Positions 17,816 through 26,952 of a stretch of 64,000 nucleotides of DNA are shown in pieces. The stretch covers positions 1 through 64,000 of the forward strand of contig CAYXTR010000016.1 in NCBI GenBank assembly GCA_964468185.1, in the 5' to 3' direction. Position numbers and translations under genes: made by a program. Origin of the DNA: JANQFV01 sp964468185 (GTDB lineage: Bacteria; Planctomycetota; Phycisphaerae; UBA1845; Fen-1342). The notes beneath the pieces are model-generated. The model ran no database searches. It was not told the origin of the DNA and worked only from the letters and a program-made list of their open reading frames with translations. Every line of letters starts with the position of its first letter. Positions within the stretch are counted from its first letter, which is position 1.

Positions 17816-17889
17816 GCGCGTGTGGCGCGACGCCGGCCGCTATGGCAACCGGCGCCCGTAATTTCGTGTGCCAGCTACGACCAAGCCGC

Positions 17890-19383
17890 TCAGGGCGTCG
17901 TCGGCTCGTCGCGGGGTTCGACGTCAGTGGCCTCATGGGCCTCCTCAGCCTTCTCCTCACCCTTTTCCCACTTGGCGCCCTTGGTGAACCAGCCACGCAT
18001 CAGCAGCGCGATCAGCGGGCCGGCCAGGGCGACTGAGGCGAGGATCAGCCACATCGCACTAGGCGACTTCCAGAACGAGACCTCACCGGCTGCGAGCAGA
18101 TCGCGCAGCAGTGTGCCGCCGAGCGCCTCGGTATCGGGCACCCAATATGCCAGCATGAACCCGGAAAGCGCACTGACGGCGGTCTTGGCGAAGAAGTATG
18201 GCACCATGGAGAGGCCGAGATAGGTCCCCTCCTGCCCCTTGGGCGCAATCGCAGCCGTGTACTCCGTCAGGCGTGGCGACCAGATGACTTCGCCAATTGT
18301 CAGGATCACCAGCGCGATCGTCGAATAGACGTAGGTTTGCGGTCCCCAGGTGGGTATCGCCATCACGAACAGTGATATCGCGGAGATCATTGAGCCCCAG
18401 ACGAGCATGCCGAAGACACTGAAGCGGTGTAACACCGGGATCAGCAGGATCAGGCCGATGATGACGAGCACGGGGTTGATGGTTTGCATGAGGCCATAGG
18501 CGGCATCCGGACCGATCACGCGCAGCCAGTACTTGGGCATCAGCAGATGCATGTAAAGGAAGACGGAGCGCACCCCGAGCAGCAGTGCTACAAGCACGAG
18601 GAAACGCCAGAACGTGGGCTCCGTCACCACGCCCCAAGCGATGCTGAACGGATTGCGGCGCTTCTGCTTCTGTTCCTGCGGCTCGGCTTCGGGCGTCTCG
18701 TCGGGGCCGTATAACTGCTCTTCACGGCGAATCGCGAAGAACACGATGATTGTGCAGGCGGTCGCCGCCAGCACGCCGAATGAGAAGACGTGGACAATGC
18801 CGAGCTCGAGAATCTTGCGGATGAAGTCGATGAGGAAGCCGGCACCGGCGGCCCCGACATTCATGAACAGATACCATAGATTGAAGCCGGCGCTGCGGGA
18901 TTTCTGCGTGGTGAAGCGTTTGTTGGCAGCTTGGAAGACTGTCTGGACCATGGCCAGGAATGGTGCCATCAGGCAAATTGCGCTGGCGGCGATCCAGTCG
19001 CGGTATGGCAAGTCCTCCTGCACGCCGGCCCAAACCGTTACGCCGCGAAGGACCAGGAGTGAGATCATCGCTACAAACAGTGAGCGGCGAATGCCGAGCC
19101 AGTCGCTGACCATGCCGGATACGAACAGGCAGATGGTCGTACCGCTGCCAAACACCGTGATCACCAGGCCCGCCGCCTGATCACTCCAATCGAATACTTG
19201 AGACATGAAGACGGGCACGATTGTGATGACGGCGAAGAAGACGATGCAGTCGAGAATATTGATCGCCTGCATGCCCCAGTATTCCATGCGGGTTTCGCGC
19301 AACACCTTGAAGTCGCGGAAGTAGTTTATGACCATCTCGCCGAAGGAGCGTTTCTGTGGGGCGGGGGCGTACTCAGTGCTCAT
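17890..19383 (-). CDS. POT-like MFS transporter lacking the ExxER motif
   Basis: 497 residues, about 12-14 helices. The first helix region INILDCIVFFAVITIVPVF aligns with the POT motif of the carrier at 8823-10388. However, the ExxER positions are N42, D45 and C46, so the proton-coupling acidic/basic triad is lost. SDWLGIRR matches the MFS loop 2-3 motif. A charged cytoplasmic loop lies in the middle (about 215-245, rich in Glu and Gln) and the C-terminal tail is charged (KGAKWEKGEEKAEE). It is an inner-membrane carrier; it may work as a facilitator or use another coupling residue. It converges with lpxB and no U-tract terminator lies between them. The gene appears monocistronic. Confidence 0.75.
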   Translation of the reverse strand: MSTEYAPAPQKRSFGEMVINYFRDFKVLRETRMEYWGMQAINILDCIVFFAVITIVPVFMSQVFDWSDQAAGLVITVFGSGTTICLFVSGMVSDWLGIRRSLFVAMISLLVLRGVTVWAGVQEDLPYRDWIAASAICLMAPFLAMVQTVFQAANKRFTTQKSRSAGFNLWYLFMNVGAAGAGFLIDFIRKILELGIVHVFSFGVLAATACTIIVFFAIRREEQLYGPDETPEAEPQEQKQKRRNPFSIAWGVVTEPTFWRFLVLVALLLGVRSVFLYMHLLMPKYWLRVIGPDAAYGLMQTINPVLVIIGLILLIPVLHRFSVFGMLVWGSMISAISLFVMAIPTWGPQTYVYSTIALVILTIGEVIWSPRLTEYTAAIAPKGQEGTYLGLSMVPYFFAKTAVSALSGFMLAYWVPDTEALGGTLLRDLLAAGEVSFWKSPSAMWLILASVALAGPLIALLMRGWFTKGAKWEKGEEKAEEAHEATDVEPRDEPTTP

Positions 19384-19492
19384 GAGTCATCGTCCTCTCT
19401 TACGGAGCATACTCGTACGGGGTCGGCAGCCGGCCGGTCGGACTGCCACCCACCTGGTCTTCCGGTGGTCGTCAGGGACCTGTTCGCAGCGA

Positions 19493-19731
19493 ATGCGCGC
19501 CGCCTGCTGCTTCCTGGCGGCAACCTGCGGAGCCGGGTGCAACATCGTCAGCCGCGTGGCTCAGAGATGGACTCGGCAACGTTGTCAGCCACGATAGCGG
19601 AAGTGGCACACGCAATCAACGCGACGGAGATCAGCGCGGGGGGGGGGGCAGGGTCGCTGGAGCGTGCGAGCGTCGTCTTCTTCGCTGCGGGAGCCGCAGT
19701 GGTTATCGGAAGTCAGGCTGCGGTGTTCTAA
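19493..19731 (+). pseudogene. Possible small lipoprotein gene with a frameshift and poly-G tract
   Basis: In the 468-base gap between two minus-strand genes, an ATG at 19493 opens MRAACCFLAATCGAGC (a lipoprotein-like signal) and stops at 19597. The reading frame offset from it continues from 19567 (MDSATLSATIAEVAHAINA) to a stop at 19731, ending in a hydrophobic AAGAAVVIGSQAAVF segment. A run of 11 G (19638-19648) lies in this second part. The two pieces together look like one short exported protein split by a frame change, but composition alone could produce this in GC-rich DNA. No good ribosome-binding site is seen. Low confidence; the rest of the gap shows no gene. Confidence 0.22.
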
Positions 19732-19770
19732 CCCGTCGGCCATTCCCACCCTGCGAACGCGATGCCGGAG

Positions 19771-19810
19771 GAAAAGCGGGCCCGCTGCGCGGCGTAGCGC
19801 GGCGGGCCCG
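19771..19810 (-). terminator. Strong hairpin terminator after the DUF1573 gene
   Basis: A 14-bp stem (19777-19790 with 19797-19810, one G-T pair) has a 6-base loop. On the minus strand it is followed by CTTTTCC. It lies 42 bases after the stop codon of the DUF1573 gene and fits an intrinsic terminator. Confidence 0.72.
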
Positions 19811-19851
19811 GTTCATCCCTCGATCCTGATTTAGGTGGTCACGACAACCGT

Positions 19852-21144
19852 CTACTTCTGCTCCGATGACGGCGCGTCTCCCGTGTTGGAAGACTTGTCA
19901 GCGCCCTCGGACTCAGTCGGCTTATCCGAAGTGGTCGACTCTTCCGCCGTTTGCTGCTGCTCTTCCTTTTCGTCCCCGCGCAGCTTCATGGGCCAGGCCT
20001 CCTTGAGCTTGCCGCCCTGTTTTTCCTTGCCGCGCGTAGCAGTAGCAGACCGCCCGATGTGGCCGTGCGCTGCGGGCGTGCGGCCGGCACGGGTTGGACG
20101 CTTGAGAATCGGCATCTCGAGTTCATGATACCGCTCGTCCGGGTCGTTGGTCGTGACAATCAGCTTCGCACCGGCCGGAATCTCATCGAAGGCCGGCAGT
20201 GTCAGTTTGATAGGCTGATACGACATCACGCTGCGGCCGAACGGCTGCGTCATCGGCTCGAGTTCGGCCTTGATTGTCTCGGGGACGGCGCGGACAGATT
20301 CCACCTTGATCGGCTGGTCGGCGCGGAAACGAACCTTGACGGTCTGATCAAAGGGCTCTGTGCGATTGGAGGAGACGAAGAGGCTCGATGGCACCACGGT
20401 GACCCGCGGGATGACGTTGGCGTTGATCGTGATGAGCACGTCGGGCAGGTCCTCTTTCGGCGTCTCGAGCTTGACCCGCGCGCGATTGTTGCCGATACGC
20501 AGCGGCGGACGCGTCTTCACGGTCAATTCGTACTTCTGCCCCTCGTCGACCTCCTTGAGCCGGACGTCAAAGGGGCCGGTATCCCAGTTCTCGGCGAGCT
20601 TTAGCGGGAGGGGCTCGTCGAACTTGTTCTCAAGTGTAATGGTGCTCTCTTCGATCGCCTTCGGGTCGAGGTGACGGAAGGAGACGCGGTTGTGCGTGTC
20701 ACTCTCGTAGATGCGTTTCACGAGGCCCTTCACCGGAATCACGATCTGGGGCTCATTCGGGTCGTTCGACCGAACCGTAACCTTCTTGTCCGCCTTGCCG
20801 ATGCGCTTGGTGCTGTATGTAATCGTGAATGTGTCGGACTCGCCCGGCTGTAAGGGCGATTTGGGACGGGTTGGCACCGTACAGCCACAATTTCCACGCA
20901 CGCTGATGATGTTGAGCGGGGCATCGCCCGTGTTCTTGACGGTGATAGTCTCCTGAACTGATTCGTCCTCCCAGACTTCGCCGAAATCAAACTCACGGGG
21001 CGAGAGCTCGATGTTTGGGTGGGCACCGGGTTTAACGGCAGGCTGCTCAGCCCGCGGCGTTGTGCCGGCGTTTTGTGCACTCACCCCCGCTACCAACGAT
21101 AGGACGAGACCAAGACTCGCAAAGTGCATGATTCGTTTGAACAT
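19852..21144 (-). CDS. Exported DUF1573-domain protein
   Basis: 430 residues. A signal peptide ends at about residue 23 (GVSA/QN). Residues about 45-135 form the DUF1573 domain: FDFGEVWEDESVQETI, the typical GNCGCTVP motif, and LQPGESDTFTITY, an immunoglobulin-like ASH/MSP-type fold. A second, related beta-sandwich segment follows to about residue 345. The last about 75 residues are low complexity, charged and Glu/Ser-rich. It is expected in the periplasm or cell envelope. DUF1573 proteins are abundant in planctomycetes but have no assigned activity. It is monocistronic, with a strong terminator after it. Confidence 0.83.
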   Translation of the reverse strand: MFKRIMHFASLGLVLSLVAGVSAQNAGTTPRAEQPAVKPGAHPNIELSPREFDFGEVWEDESVQETITVKNTGDAPLNIISVRGNCGCTVPTRPKSPLQPGESDTFTITYSTKRIGKADKKVTVRSNDPNEPQIVIPVKGLVKRIYESDTHNRVSFRHLDPKAIEESTITLENKFDEPLPLKLAENWDTGPFDVRLKEVDEGQKYELTVKTRPPLRIGNNRARVKLETPKEDLPDVLITINANVIPRVTVVPSSLFVSSNRTEPFDQTVKVRFRADQPIKVESVRAVPETIKAELEPMTQPFGRSVMSYQPIKLTLPAFDEIPAGAKLIVTTNDPDERYHELEMPILKRPTRAGRTPAAHGHIGRSATATRGKEKQGGKLKEAWPMKLRGDEKEEQQQTAEESTTSDKPTESEGADKSSNTGDAPSSEQK

Positions 21145-21613
21145 GTCGTAGTCGCTCCCTTTCGAATAAGACCCAGCGTCCAGCGCTGTATTGATCTGCT
21201 CTTACAGTCCATGCCGACGCGGTTTTCGCACGCCATCGCCCGTGCGGCGCGTCGGCGTGCAGTGGCCCGCGCAATCGGCGGTCGGAATCACCTATTGTAC
21301 CACTTCATGGCGGTAAACCCAAGAAACGGCTGCGGCTGGCCGGTCGTTCCCCTTGCCGCCGGCCCTTGCTTGGTGATCCGCCGCGATCGTGCCATGACAG
21401 ACAAGGTACGCGTGCGACTCCGACCTGCTTTGGACGCACATCGGCACATGCCGGTTCCCGACTTGTTCATCGGGGTCCTAGGGTGGCCGTTGCATGCGGG
21501 TCCTATAAACAGCGGCCAGGCGGTCGTATACAATTCCACGAATCCGGTTTCGGCGATTCGTAGAGCGGCAGAGCTGCGAGGAAACTCGCGGCAGTTCTAA
21601 GTTGCATACGAGA
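21145..21613. other. Intergenic region between divergent genes
   Basis: About 470 bases separate the DUF1573 gene (minus) and the membrane-protein gene (plus). Short open frames exist on both strands, but none has a ribosome-binding site, a protein-like composition or a recognised motif. A TATAAAC element near 21503 lacks a convincing -35 partner. The region presumably holds both promoters; I see nothing else in it. Confidence 0.4.
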
Positions 21614-23305
21614 ATGGCAGTACCATCAGAGCAGGCGATGGAAACGACCCATAGAGCAACGCCAACGGGGTTGCGTGAATGGTGCGCCGTAGCGGCCTTG
21701 TACACGGGGGTGACGCTGCTGTTCTGGTGGCCGATTCTGGGGCGTCTGCGGCGGCAGTTTATCGGCGACGGTTACGACACGTTCCAGTTTGTCTGGAACG
21801 CCTGGTGGATGGGCCGTTCGGTCAGCTCAGGGTCAAATCCGTTCTATTGCGATATTCAGTTCGCGCCGGAAGGCGTACCGCTGGTGCTGCACACGCTGGC
21901 CCCCCTGCCATCACTGCTAATCGCGGGGTTGACCGGGATCGCCGGCGAGCCGCTGGGCTTCAATCTCGGCTTACTGGTGCTCTGTGTGGGGGCGGGGCTG
22001 GGGGCGTTTGCGTTAACGCGTTATCTGACCGGCGATTCATGGGCCGCGGCGGTGGGCGGTTTGGTGTTCATGCTGTCACCGTTTGTTACGAGCAAGCTGC
22101 TGGGGCATGTCAATCTGCTGGCGGCAGGGTTGTTGCCAGTATACGTACTTTTCCTGATGCGGGCCCTGGAGACGCGGTCACGTGGGGCGCGGGTTTGGTT
22201 GACGATCGTCTTCGTGTTGCTTGTGTTCAGCAATGTGCATATGACGATCTTCGCGGGGAACGTGACGCTGTGGTACTGGGTGTATCGCGGCGTGCGCAGC
22301 CAGCGTTGGCGAGGGACAATCGGTGAGTTCTGGTGGGCGCTGCGACCGTCGCTACTGTTGACGGTGCTGTGGGGCGGCGTCGTGGGCTACTACGCAATGC
22401 GGTACGGTCTGGGGGCGGACCAGTTTCGGGCACCGGATTGGTGCGCCGAGCTGCTGAGCTTTGCGACGCCAGCGTTCCCCACGTCCGTATGGGGCACCGA
22501 GCTGTTGCCAGATGGTGGTTTCTGGCCCCGCATGTTCAACCTCGAAATCGCCGTGTACCTGGGCTGGCTCGTGCTGCCGGTGGCGATCGTCGGGTGGCGA
22601 CTTGGTTGGCGCGAGCCACGACTGCGATTCTTGGCGATCGTGTTTATCTGCGCCCTCGTGTTGGCGCTGGGCCACAAACTGCAATGGCAGCGGGAGATCG
22701 TGACCATCGGCGACATGCCCGTGCGGCTGCCCCTGAACGTCTACCGCTACGTGCCGATCCTGGGTGCGGTGGGCCAATCAGGACGGTACATGGTGATGGG
22801 CTATATGGCGATGGCGGTGGGCGTCGGAGTAGCGGTGGCGGGGCTGCGGCGGCGATGGTCTGCGCGTGCTGCCGTGCCGGCCATAGTGATCATCTCGATT
22901 GCGATCCTGGTCGACTACGCCTATCGCCCGCCGACCGTGCCGCCGCCGGACATCGTGATCCCGCCGGGGCCGGGCTTGGTGATGGATCCGCGGATCGGCA
23001 ATGCCCAGTCGTTGTACCGTCAGGTGCATCATGGGCGTCCGCTGGTGGGCGGCTATGTTGCGCGGGTCCCGCGGACGTTGCGAGCGTATTACCGCGACTG
23101 GCCGGCGCTGGGGTGGTTCTTTACACGTCCGGAGCGGCGCGGTGCCCCGCCGGCAGCAGACGACGTGCGCGAGGCGTTGCGGGCACGTAACATTGCCTAC
23201 GTGATTGTGTCGCCGGGAACCCCCGATGCGGCGTTGCTCGAGCAAGCCGGCTGTGCACCAATAAAGGTCGACGGGCCGGACACGATTTACCGGGTGCCGG
23301 GGTAG
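21614..23305 (+). CDS. Polytopic membrane protein, GT-C-like
   Basis: 563 residues from the ATG at 21614; a second ATG at residue 9 is possible and neither has a strong ribosome-binding site. A helix at about 20-42 is followed by GDGYDTFQFVWNAWWM, an acidic GDGYD motif in the first external loop as in YfhO- and GT-C-like proteins. About ten further helices reach to about residue 440, and the soluble C-terminal part contains GYVARVPRTLRAYYRD. The layout (N-terminal acidic loop, many helices, small C-terminal soluble part) matches the membrane proteins at 1.2-6.4 kb, although the gene is separate from them. A glycosyltransferase or related envelope-glycan role is plausible. No substrate can be assigned. 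Confidence 0.62.
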   Translation: MAVPSEQAMETTHRATPTGLREWCAVAALYTGVTLLFWWPILGRLRRQFIGDGYDTFQFVWNAWWMGRSVSSGSNPFYCDIQFAPEGVPLVLHTLAPLPSLLIAGLTGIAGEPLGFNLGLLVLCVGAGLGAFALTRYLTGDSWAAAVGGLVFMLSPFVTSKLLGHVNLLAAGLLPVYVLFLMRALETRSRGARVWLTIVFVLLVFSNVHMTIFAGNVTLWYWVYRGVRSQRWRGTIGEFWWALRPSLLLTVLWGGVVGYYAMRYGLGADQFRAPDWCAELLSFATPAFPTSVWGTELLPDGGFWPRMFNLEIAVYLGWLVLPVAIVGWRLGWREPRLRFLAIVFICALVLALGHKLQWQREIVTIGDMPVRLPLNVYRYVPILGAVGQSGRYMVMGYMAMAVGVGVAVAGLRRRWSARAAVPAIVIISIAILVDYAYRPPTVPPPDIVIPPGPGLVMDPRIGNAQSLYRQVHHGRPLVGGYVARVPRTLRAYYRDWPALGWFFTRPERRGAPPAADDVREALRARNIAYVIVSPGTPDAALLEQAGCAPIKVDGPDTIYRVPG

Positions 23306-23378
23306 TCAGCACAGTGTTCAGGACAAGAGAAGCTGCAGTCGTCGGCGCGAGCATCGGCGAACGACTCTGGGGGTAGAT

Positions 23379-23451
<73 letters not shown>

Positions 23452-23554
23452 AGGAGATACACATTATAATTCGACACGAAACCGACGCAACCTTCAGGGC
23501 CGCCCGCGAGACTGGCCGGCAACTTCCGGTGATCCGCACACGCTGGCGTCGACG

Positions 23555-23965
23555 TCACGCGGACCGCATGCGCTCGGCCAGTGCCTCAAGAGCCGCCGCG
23601 TCGGCTTGCTTGGCACGCCAGCGATATCCGAGGCCGTCATCGGTGGCGCGCGGGATGATGTGAAAATGCACGTGTGGCACTTCCTGCCCCGCCAGCCGCC
23701 CGTTGTTCTGAAGGATGTTGTACGCTTCGGCCCCGGTTGCCGCGAGCACCTTGCTGACCACGAGCTGGAGGGCGTTGGCGAGCTGCGATAGCTCCTCCGG
23801 CCGGAGATCCTCGAACCGTTCGACTTCGCGCTTGGGGATGACGAGCGTATGCCCCTCGGCGAGTGGGTTGATATCAAGGAAAGCCAGTACGTGATCGTTT
23901 TCGAAGACGCGCTGGCACGGGATCTCACCCGCCACGATCTTCGAAAAAACCGAGCCGCCACTCAC
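23555..23965 (-). CDS. HIT-family nucleotide-binding hydrolase
   Basis: 136 residues from a GTG with AAGGAG seven bases before it. Reading further upstream would run through rplQ in a basic nonsense frame, so GTG is preferred. The protein has SKIVAGEIPCQRVFENDHVLAF near the N-terminus and the histidine triad HVHFHIIPR at the active site. Such proteins (HinT type) hydrolyse aminoacyl- or lysyl-adenylates and related AMP derivatives in the cytoplasm. It starts four bases after the rplQ stop and is the last gene of the ribosomal cluster. Confidence 0.92.
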   Translation of the reverse strand: MSGGSVFSKIVAGEIPCQRVFENDHVLAFLDINPLAEGHTLVIPKREVERFEDLRPEELSQLANALQLVVSKVLAATGAEAYNILQNNGRLAGQEVPHVHFHIIPRATDDGLGYRWRAKQADAAALEALAERMRSA

Positions 23966-23969
23966 GCGT

Positions 23970-24728
23970 CTACTCCTTCGATTCCTCGGCGCCTTCGCTC
24001 TCAGCCGGCGGTGCCTCCGGCGCCTCACGTTTCGGCTCATCCGCCGGAGGTGCCTCGGACGACTTCTCCTCGGTCGCAGCAGCAACCGGTGCACGCGATT
24101 TGCTCGCGGCCCGACGGCCATGTGCCTGGCGCGGCTTGCCGGCGTATACGCTGTACTTCACCCGGGCGCGACGCTTGCGCTGGGTCTTGTCCTTGTTTTT
24201 CTTGCGCGGCTGGTCGTCATCACTGACGAGCTGGAGGATCGCCAACTGGCCACCATCGCCCAAGCGGCGATCGGCGAGCTTGATGATGCGCGTGTAGCCG
24301 CCGCTACAGTGATTCTGCTCGTTACGTTTCTTCATGGCCGGCCCGATTTCGGCGAAAAGCTTGTGCAGGACGGACTGCGCCGTGAACTTGAGGCCCGGGC
24401 GGGTGGTGGCGGCCCGATAGCGGCGACCCGACCGTGAGCGAATGACCTTGTCGCGCTTGGCGTCGCTCATGCGGTCGTAATCCTCCTGGTGCTCGGCGGG
24501 GATCAGGGCGCGATCCTGCATGAGCGCCTCGGCCCGCTGGCGTGCGGCGAGGCTGCCATCGATCGCAAGCGTGATCAGCCGGTCGGCCATGGCACGGACT
24601 TCCTTGGCCTTGATGACCGTGGTGCGCACTTCGCCATGCTCGAAGAGACTTTGGCAAAGATTGCGGCGCAGGGCCACGCGGTGACTGGAACTTCGACTCA
24701 GACGTCTGCCGCGAAGACGATGTCTCAT
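23970..24728 (-). CDS. rplQ: 50S ribosomal protein bL17 with long C-terminal tail
   Basis: 252 residues, twice the usual bL17 (about 120-130). The core is typical: RHRLRGRRLSRSSSHRVALR at the start and GGYTRIIKLADRRLGDGG near residue 143-160. Residues about 170-225 are basic and lysine-rich, and the last about 27 are Glu/Pro/Ala-rich. bL17 sits near the exit tunnel of the large subunit. It follows rpoA by 37 bases, as in the alpha operon. Similar low-complexity tails occur on uS5 and uL15 of this cluster. Confidence 0.97.
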   Translation of the reverse strand: MRHRLRGRRLSRSSSHRVALRRNLCQSLFEHGEVRTTVIKAKEVRAMADRLITLAIDGSLAARQRAEALMQDRALIPAEHQEDYDRMSDAKRDKVIRSRSGRRYRAATTRPGLKFTAQSVLHKLFAEIGPAMKKRNEQNHCSGGYTRIIKLADRRLGDGGQLAILQLVSDDDQPRKKNKDKTQRKRRARVKYSVYAGKPRQAHGRRAASKSRAPVAAATEEKSSEAPPADEPKREAPEAPPAESEGAEESKE

Positions 24729-24765
24729 GGTTCTACCTCAAGCACGCAAAAGGACGCACCGGCGC

Positions 24766-25821
24766 CTATAGGCCGGCGTTGTCATCATCAATTTCGTTTT
24801 CCGCGACACTAGTGTCGCCGCTGCCGCTACTGCTGCCCACGCCGCTGGTCATGCCCAAGGCCAATCCCTGCTCGGTAAGCTTGGCCTTCACCTCGTCGAG
24901 CGAAGTCCGGCCGAAGCTGCGCAGCTGGAGCAGATCATCCTCGGTCAGACTGACGAGGTCGCCGATCGTGTCAATCCGCGCCTGTTCGAGACAGTTACTC
25001 GCGCGCACCGAAAGATCGAGGCTGGCGATCGAACGATCGAGCTTCTGGCGCAGCTCGTCGTCAGCCGGTGGCAGCACCTGCTCGCTGCGCGCCTGCGCCG
25101 CTGCCACCTCGGCGCCCAGTTCGTAGTATTGGACGAAGGGGTTGAGGTGCTTGCGCAGGATCTTCGCCGCCTCGACAAGGGCATCCTCCGGCCGCGTGGT
25201 CCCTTTCGTCCAGATTTCCATGACCAGGCGGTCGTAGTTGACGCGTTGCCCCACACGCGTGTCCTCGGTGCGATACCGCACACGGGTCACGGGCGAGTAC
25301 AGGGCATCCACGGGGATGACGCCGATTTCCGTGTTGTCGTCGATCAGCTCGGAGGCCGCCACGTAGCCACGGCCACGGGCGACGGTCAACTCGGCCGAGA
25401 AGCTCACATCGTCAGTGAGGGTCGCGATGTGCTGTTCCGGGTTGAAGACGGTAATCGCGGCGTCGCGCTGAAAATCGCCGGCCTTGATCTCGCCTTCTCC
25501 GGTGCGCTCGACCCGCATGGTCTTGGGCGTATCGGTGTCGAGCAAGACCACAATCGACTTGATGTTGAGAATGATATCGGTCACGTCCTCGAGCACGCCC
25601 TGGAGGGACGTGAACTCGTGGTCAGCGCCGGCAATGCGAACATGCGTAATCGCCGACCCTTCGAGGCTGGACAGCAGGATCCGCCGCAGGCTGTTGCCCA
25701 CGGTGGTTCCGAAGCCACGTTCGAAGGGTTCGATGGTGAAGCTCCCATACTGCTGGGTACTGTGAGCCTCATCCTTGATCACACGTGTCGGCAGTTCCAA
25801 GCCACGCCATCTAATCCGCAT
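24766..25821 (-). CDS. rpoA: DNA-directed RNA polymerase subunit alpha
   Basis: 351 residues from the ATG that begins MRIRWRGLELP. The N-terminal domain has GFGTTVGNSLRRILLSSLEG, used for alpha dimerisation and beta/beta' assembly. The C-terminal domain (about 265-325) has two helix-hairpin-helix motifs (LTEDDLLQLRSFGRTSLDEV) that bind UP elements and activators. The last about 25 residues are Ser/Gly-rich, then acidic. The gene is in the alpha-operon position between rpsD and rplQ. Confidence 0.98.
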   Translation of the reverse strand: MRIRWRGLELPTRVIKDEAHSTQQYGSFTIEPFERGFGTTVGNSLRRILLSSLEGSAITHVRIAGADHEFTSLQGVLEDVTDIILNIKSIVVLLDTDTPKTMRVERTGEGEIKAGDFQRDAAITVFNPEQHIATLTDDVSFSAELTVARGRGYVAASELIDDNTEIGVIPVDALYSPVTRVRYRTEDTRVGQRVNYDRLVMEIWTKGTTRPEDALVEAAKILRKHLNPFVQYYELGAEVAAAQARSEQVLPPADDELRQKLDRSIASLDLSVRASNCLEQARIDTIGDLVSLTEDDLLQLRSFGRTSLDEVKAKLTEQGLALGMTSGVGSSSGSGDTSVAENEIDDDNAGL

Positions 25822-25881
25822 AGGTCTCACTCGCCTCCTGCGACTGCGCTGGTGCGCGTACCCCCGCAAGCGTCAGCACTG

Positions 25882-26523
25882 TTATCGCGAGCAGAACTCG
25901 ACGATCAGCAGCTCCTCGATCGGGATCAGGACATCGTCACGGCTGGGCATGGCCACCACCGTCGCTTCGAGCTTGTCGGCGTCCACCTGGAGCCACGCCT
26001 GCGGTGGCGGGTTGGAGACGCCCTCAAGCAATGCCATCTGCGCCCGAACGTATTTCTCACTCTTCTCACGTTTGCGAACCGTAATCTTGTCGCCAACCTC
26101 CACCTGGTATCCAGGCCGGTCAACCTTGCGACCGTTGACCAGGAAGTGGCCATGTACGACAGCCTGGCGCGCGCCACGCCGGCCGGCCGCGAAACGTGTC
26201 TTGTAGATCACGTTGTCCAGGCGCCGCTCGAGAATCTGCAGCAGTTCCTCGCCGGTGTTCCCGGGCTGGCTCGCAGCAATCTTGAAGTACCGGCGAAACT
26301 GCTTCTCCAGCACGCCGTAGTGCCGCTTGACCTTCTGCTTCTCGCGTAGCCGCACGCCGTAGTCGGACGACTTGCCGCGGCGCCACATGTGCATGCCAGG
26401 CGGGTAATTCTTGTACTCCCGTTCGAGCGGGTTCTTGCCGGTTTCGTCGCGGATCGGCTTCAGCATCAGGTTGATGCCTTCGCGACGGGACAAGCGCGTG
26501 GTCGGACCAATGTAACGTGACAT
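25882..26523 (-). CDS. rpsD: 30S ribosomal protein uS4
   Basis: 213 residues. The S4 RNA-binding domain is visible as RLDNVIYKTRFAAGRRGARQ and VVHGHFLVNGRKVDRPGYQV. The N-terminal zinc ligands of some S4 proteins are absent (C-minus form). It binds 16S rRNA early in 30S assembly and affects decoding accuracy. It starts three bases after the rpsK stop; a 60-base gap precedes rpoA. Confidence 0.98.
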   Translation of the reverse strand: MSRYIGPTTRLSRREGINLMLKPIRDETGKNPLEREYKNYPPGMHMWRRGKSSDYGVRLREKQKVKRHYGVLEKQFRRYFKIAASQPGNTGEELLQILERRLDNVIYKTRFAAGRRGARQAVVHGHFLVNGRKVDRPGYQVEVGDKITVRKREKSEKYVRAQMALLEGVSNPPPQAWLQVDADKLEATVVAMPSRDDVLIPIEELLIVEFCSR

Positions 26524-26526
26524 CGT

Positions 26527-26931
26527 TTAGACCCTCCGTCGCTTGCGAGGACGGCAGCCGTTGTGCGGCAGCGGCGTCACGTCTTCGATGGACTGGATGC
26601 GAAGGCCGGCGGCCTGCAAGGCGGTAATCGCCGACTCACGGCCGGCTCCGGGGCCCTTTACGCGAACCTCGATCTCGACCACGCCGTGCTTCTTGGCCTC
26701 GAAGGCACAGGACTGCGCGGCGCGCTGGGCGGCAAACGGGGTGCTCTTGCGGGCACCGACGAACTTCTTGTCGCCGCCGGACGCCGGCGTGGACCCGGCC
26801 GAGGCCCAGCAAAGCGTCTCGCCATTGGTATCGGTAATGGTCACGATCGTGTTATTGAACGTGGCCTTGATATGGGCGATGCCCTTGGCCACGTTGCGTT
26901 TGACTCGGCGTTTTGAACTGGACTTGGCCAA
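26527..26931 (-). CDS. rpsK: 30S ribosomal protein uS11
   Basis: 134 residues. The N-terminus is basic (MAKSSSKRRVKRNVAKG), then GIAHIKATFNNTIVTITDTNG, VKGPGAGRESAITAL and the C-terminal PLPHNGCRPRKRRRV, all standard. It lies on the platform near the mRNA E site. The gene follows rpsM by 21 bases and precedes rpsD by three. Confidence 0.98.
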   Translation of the reverse strand: MAKSSSKRRVKRNVAKGIAHIKATFNNTIVTITDTNGETLCWASAGSTPASGGDKKFVGARKSTPFAAQRAAQSCAFEAKKHGVVEIEVRVKGPGAGRESAITALQAAGLRIQSIEDVTPLPHNGCRPRKRRRV

Positions 26932-26952
26932 TGGAACGACTCCTCGGCGGCA

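Noticed and set aside
17831..17854. Terminator between convergent lpxB and the second carrier
   Set aside because: Stem is only 6 bp with a 12-base loop and no U-tract; too weak to call.
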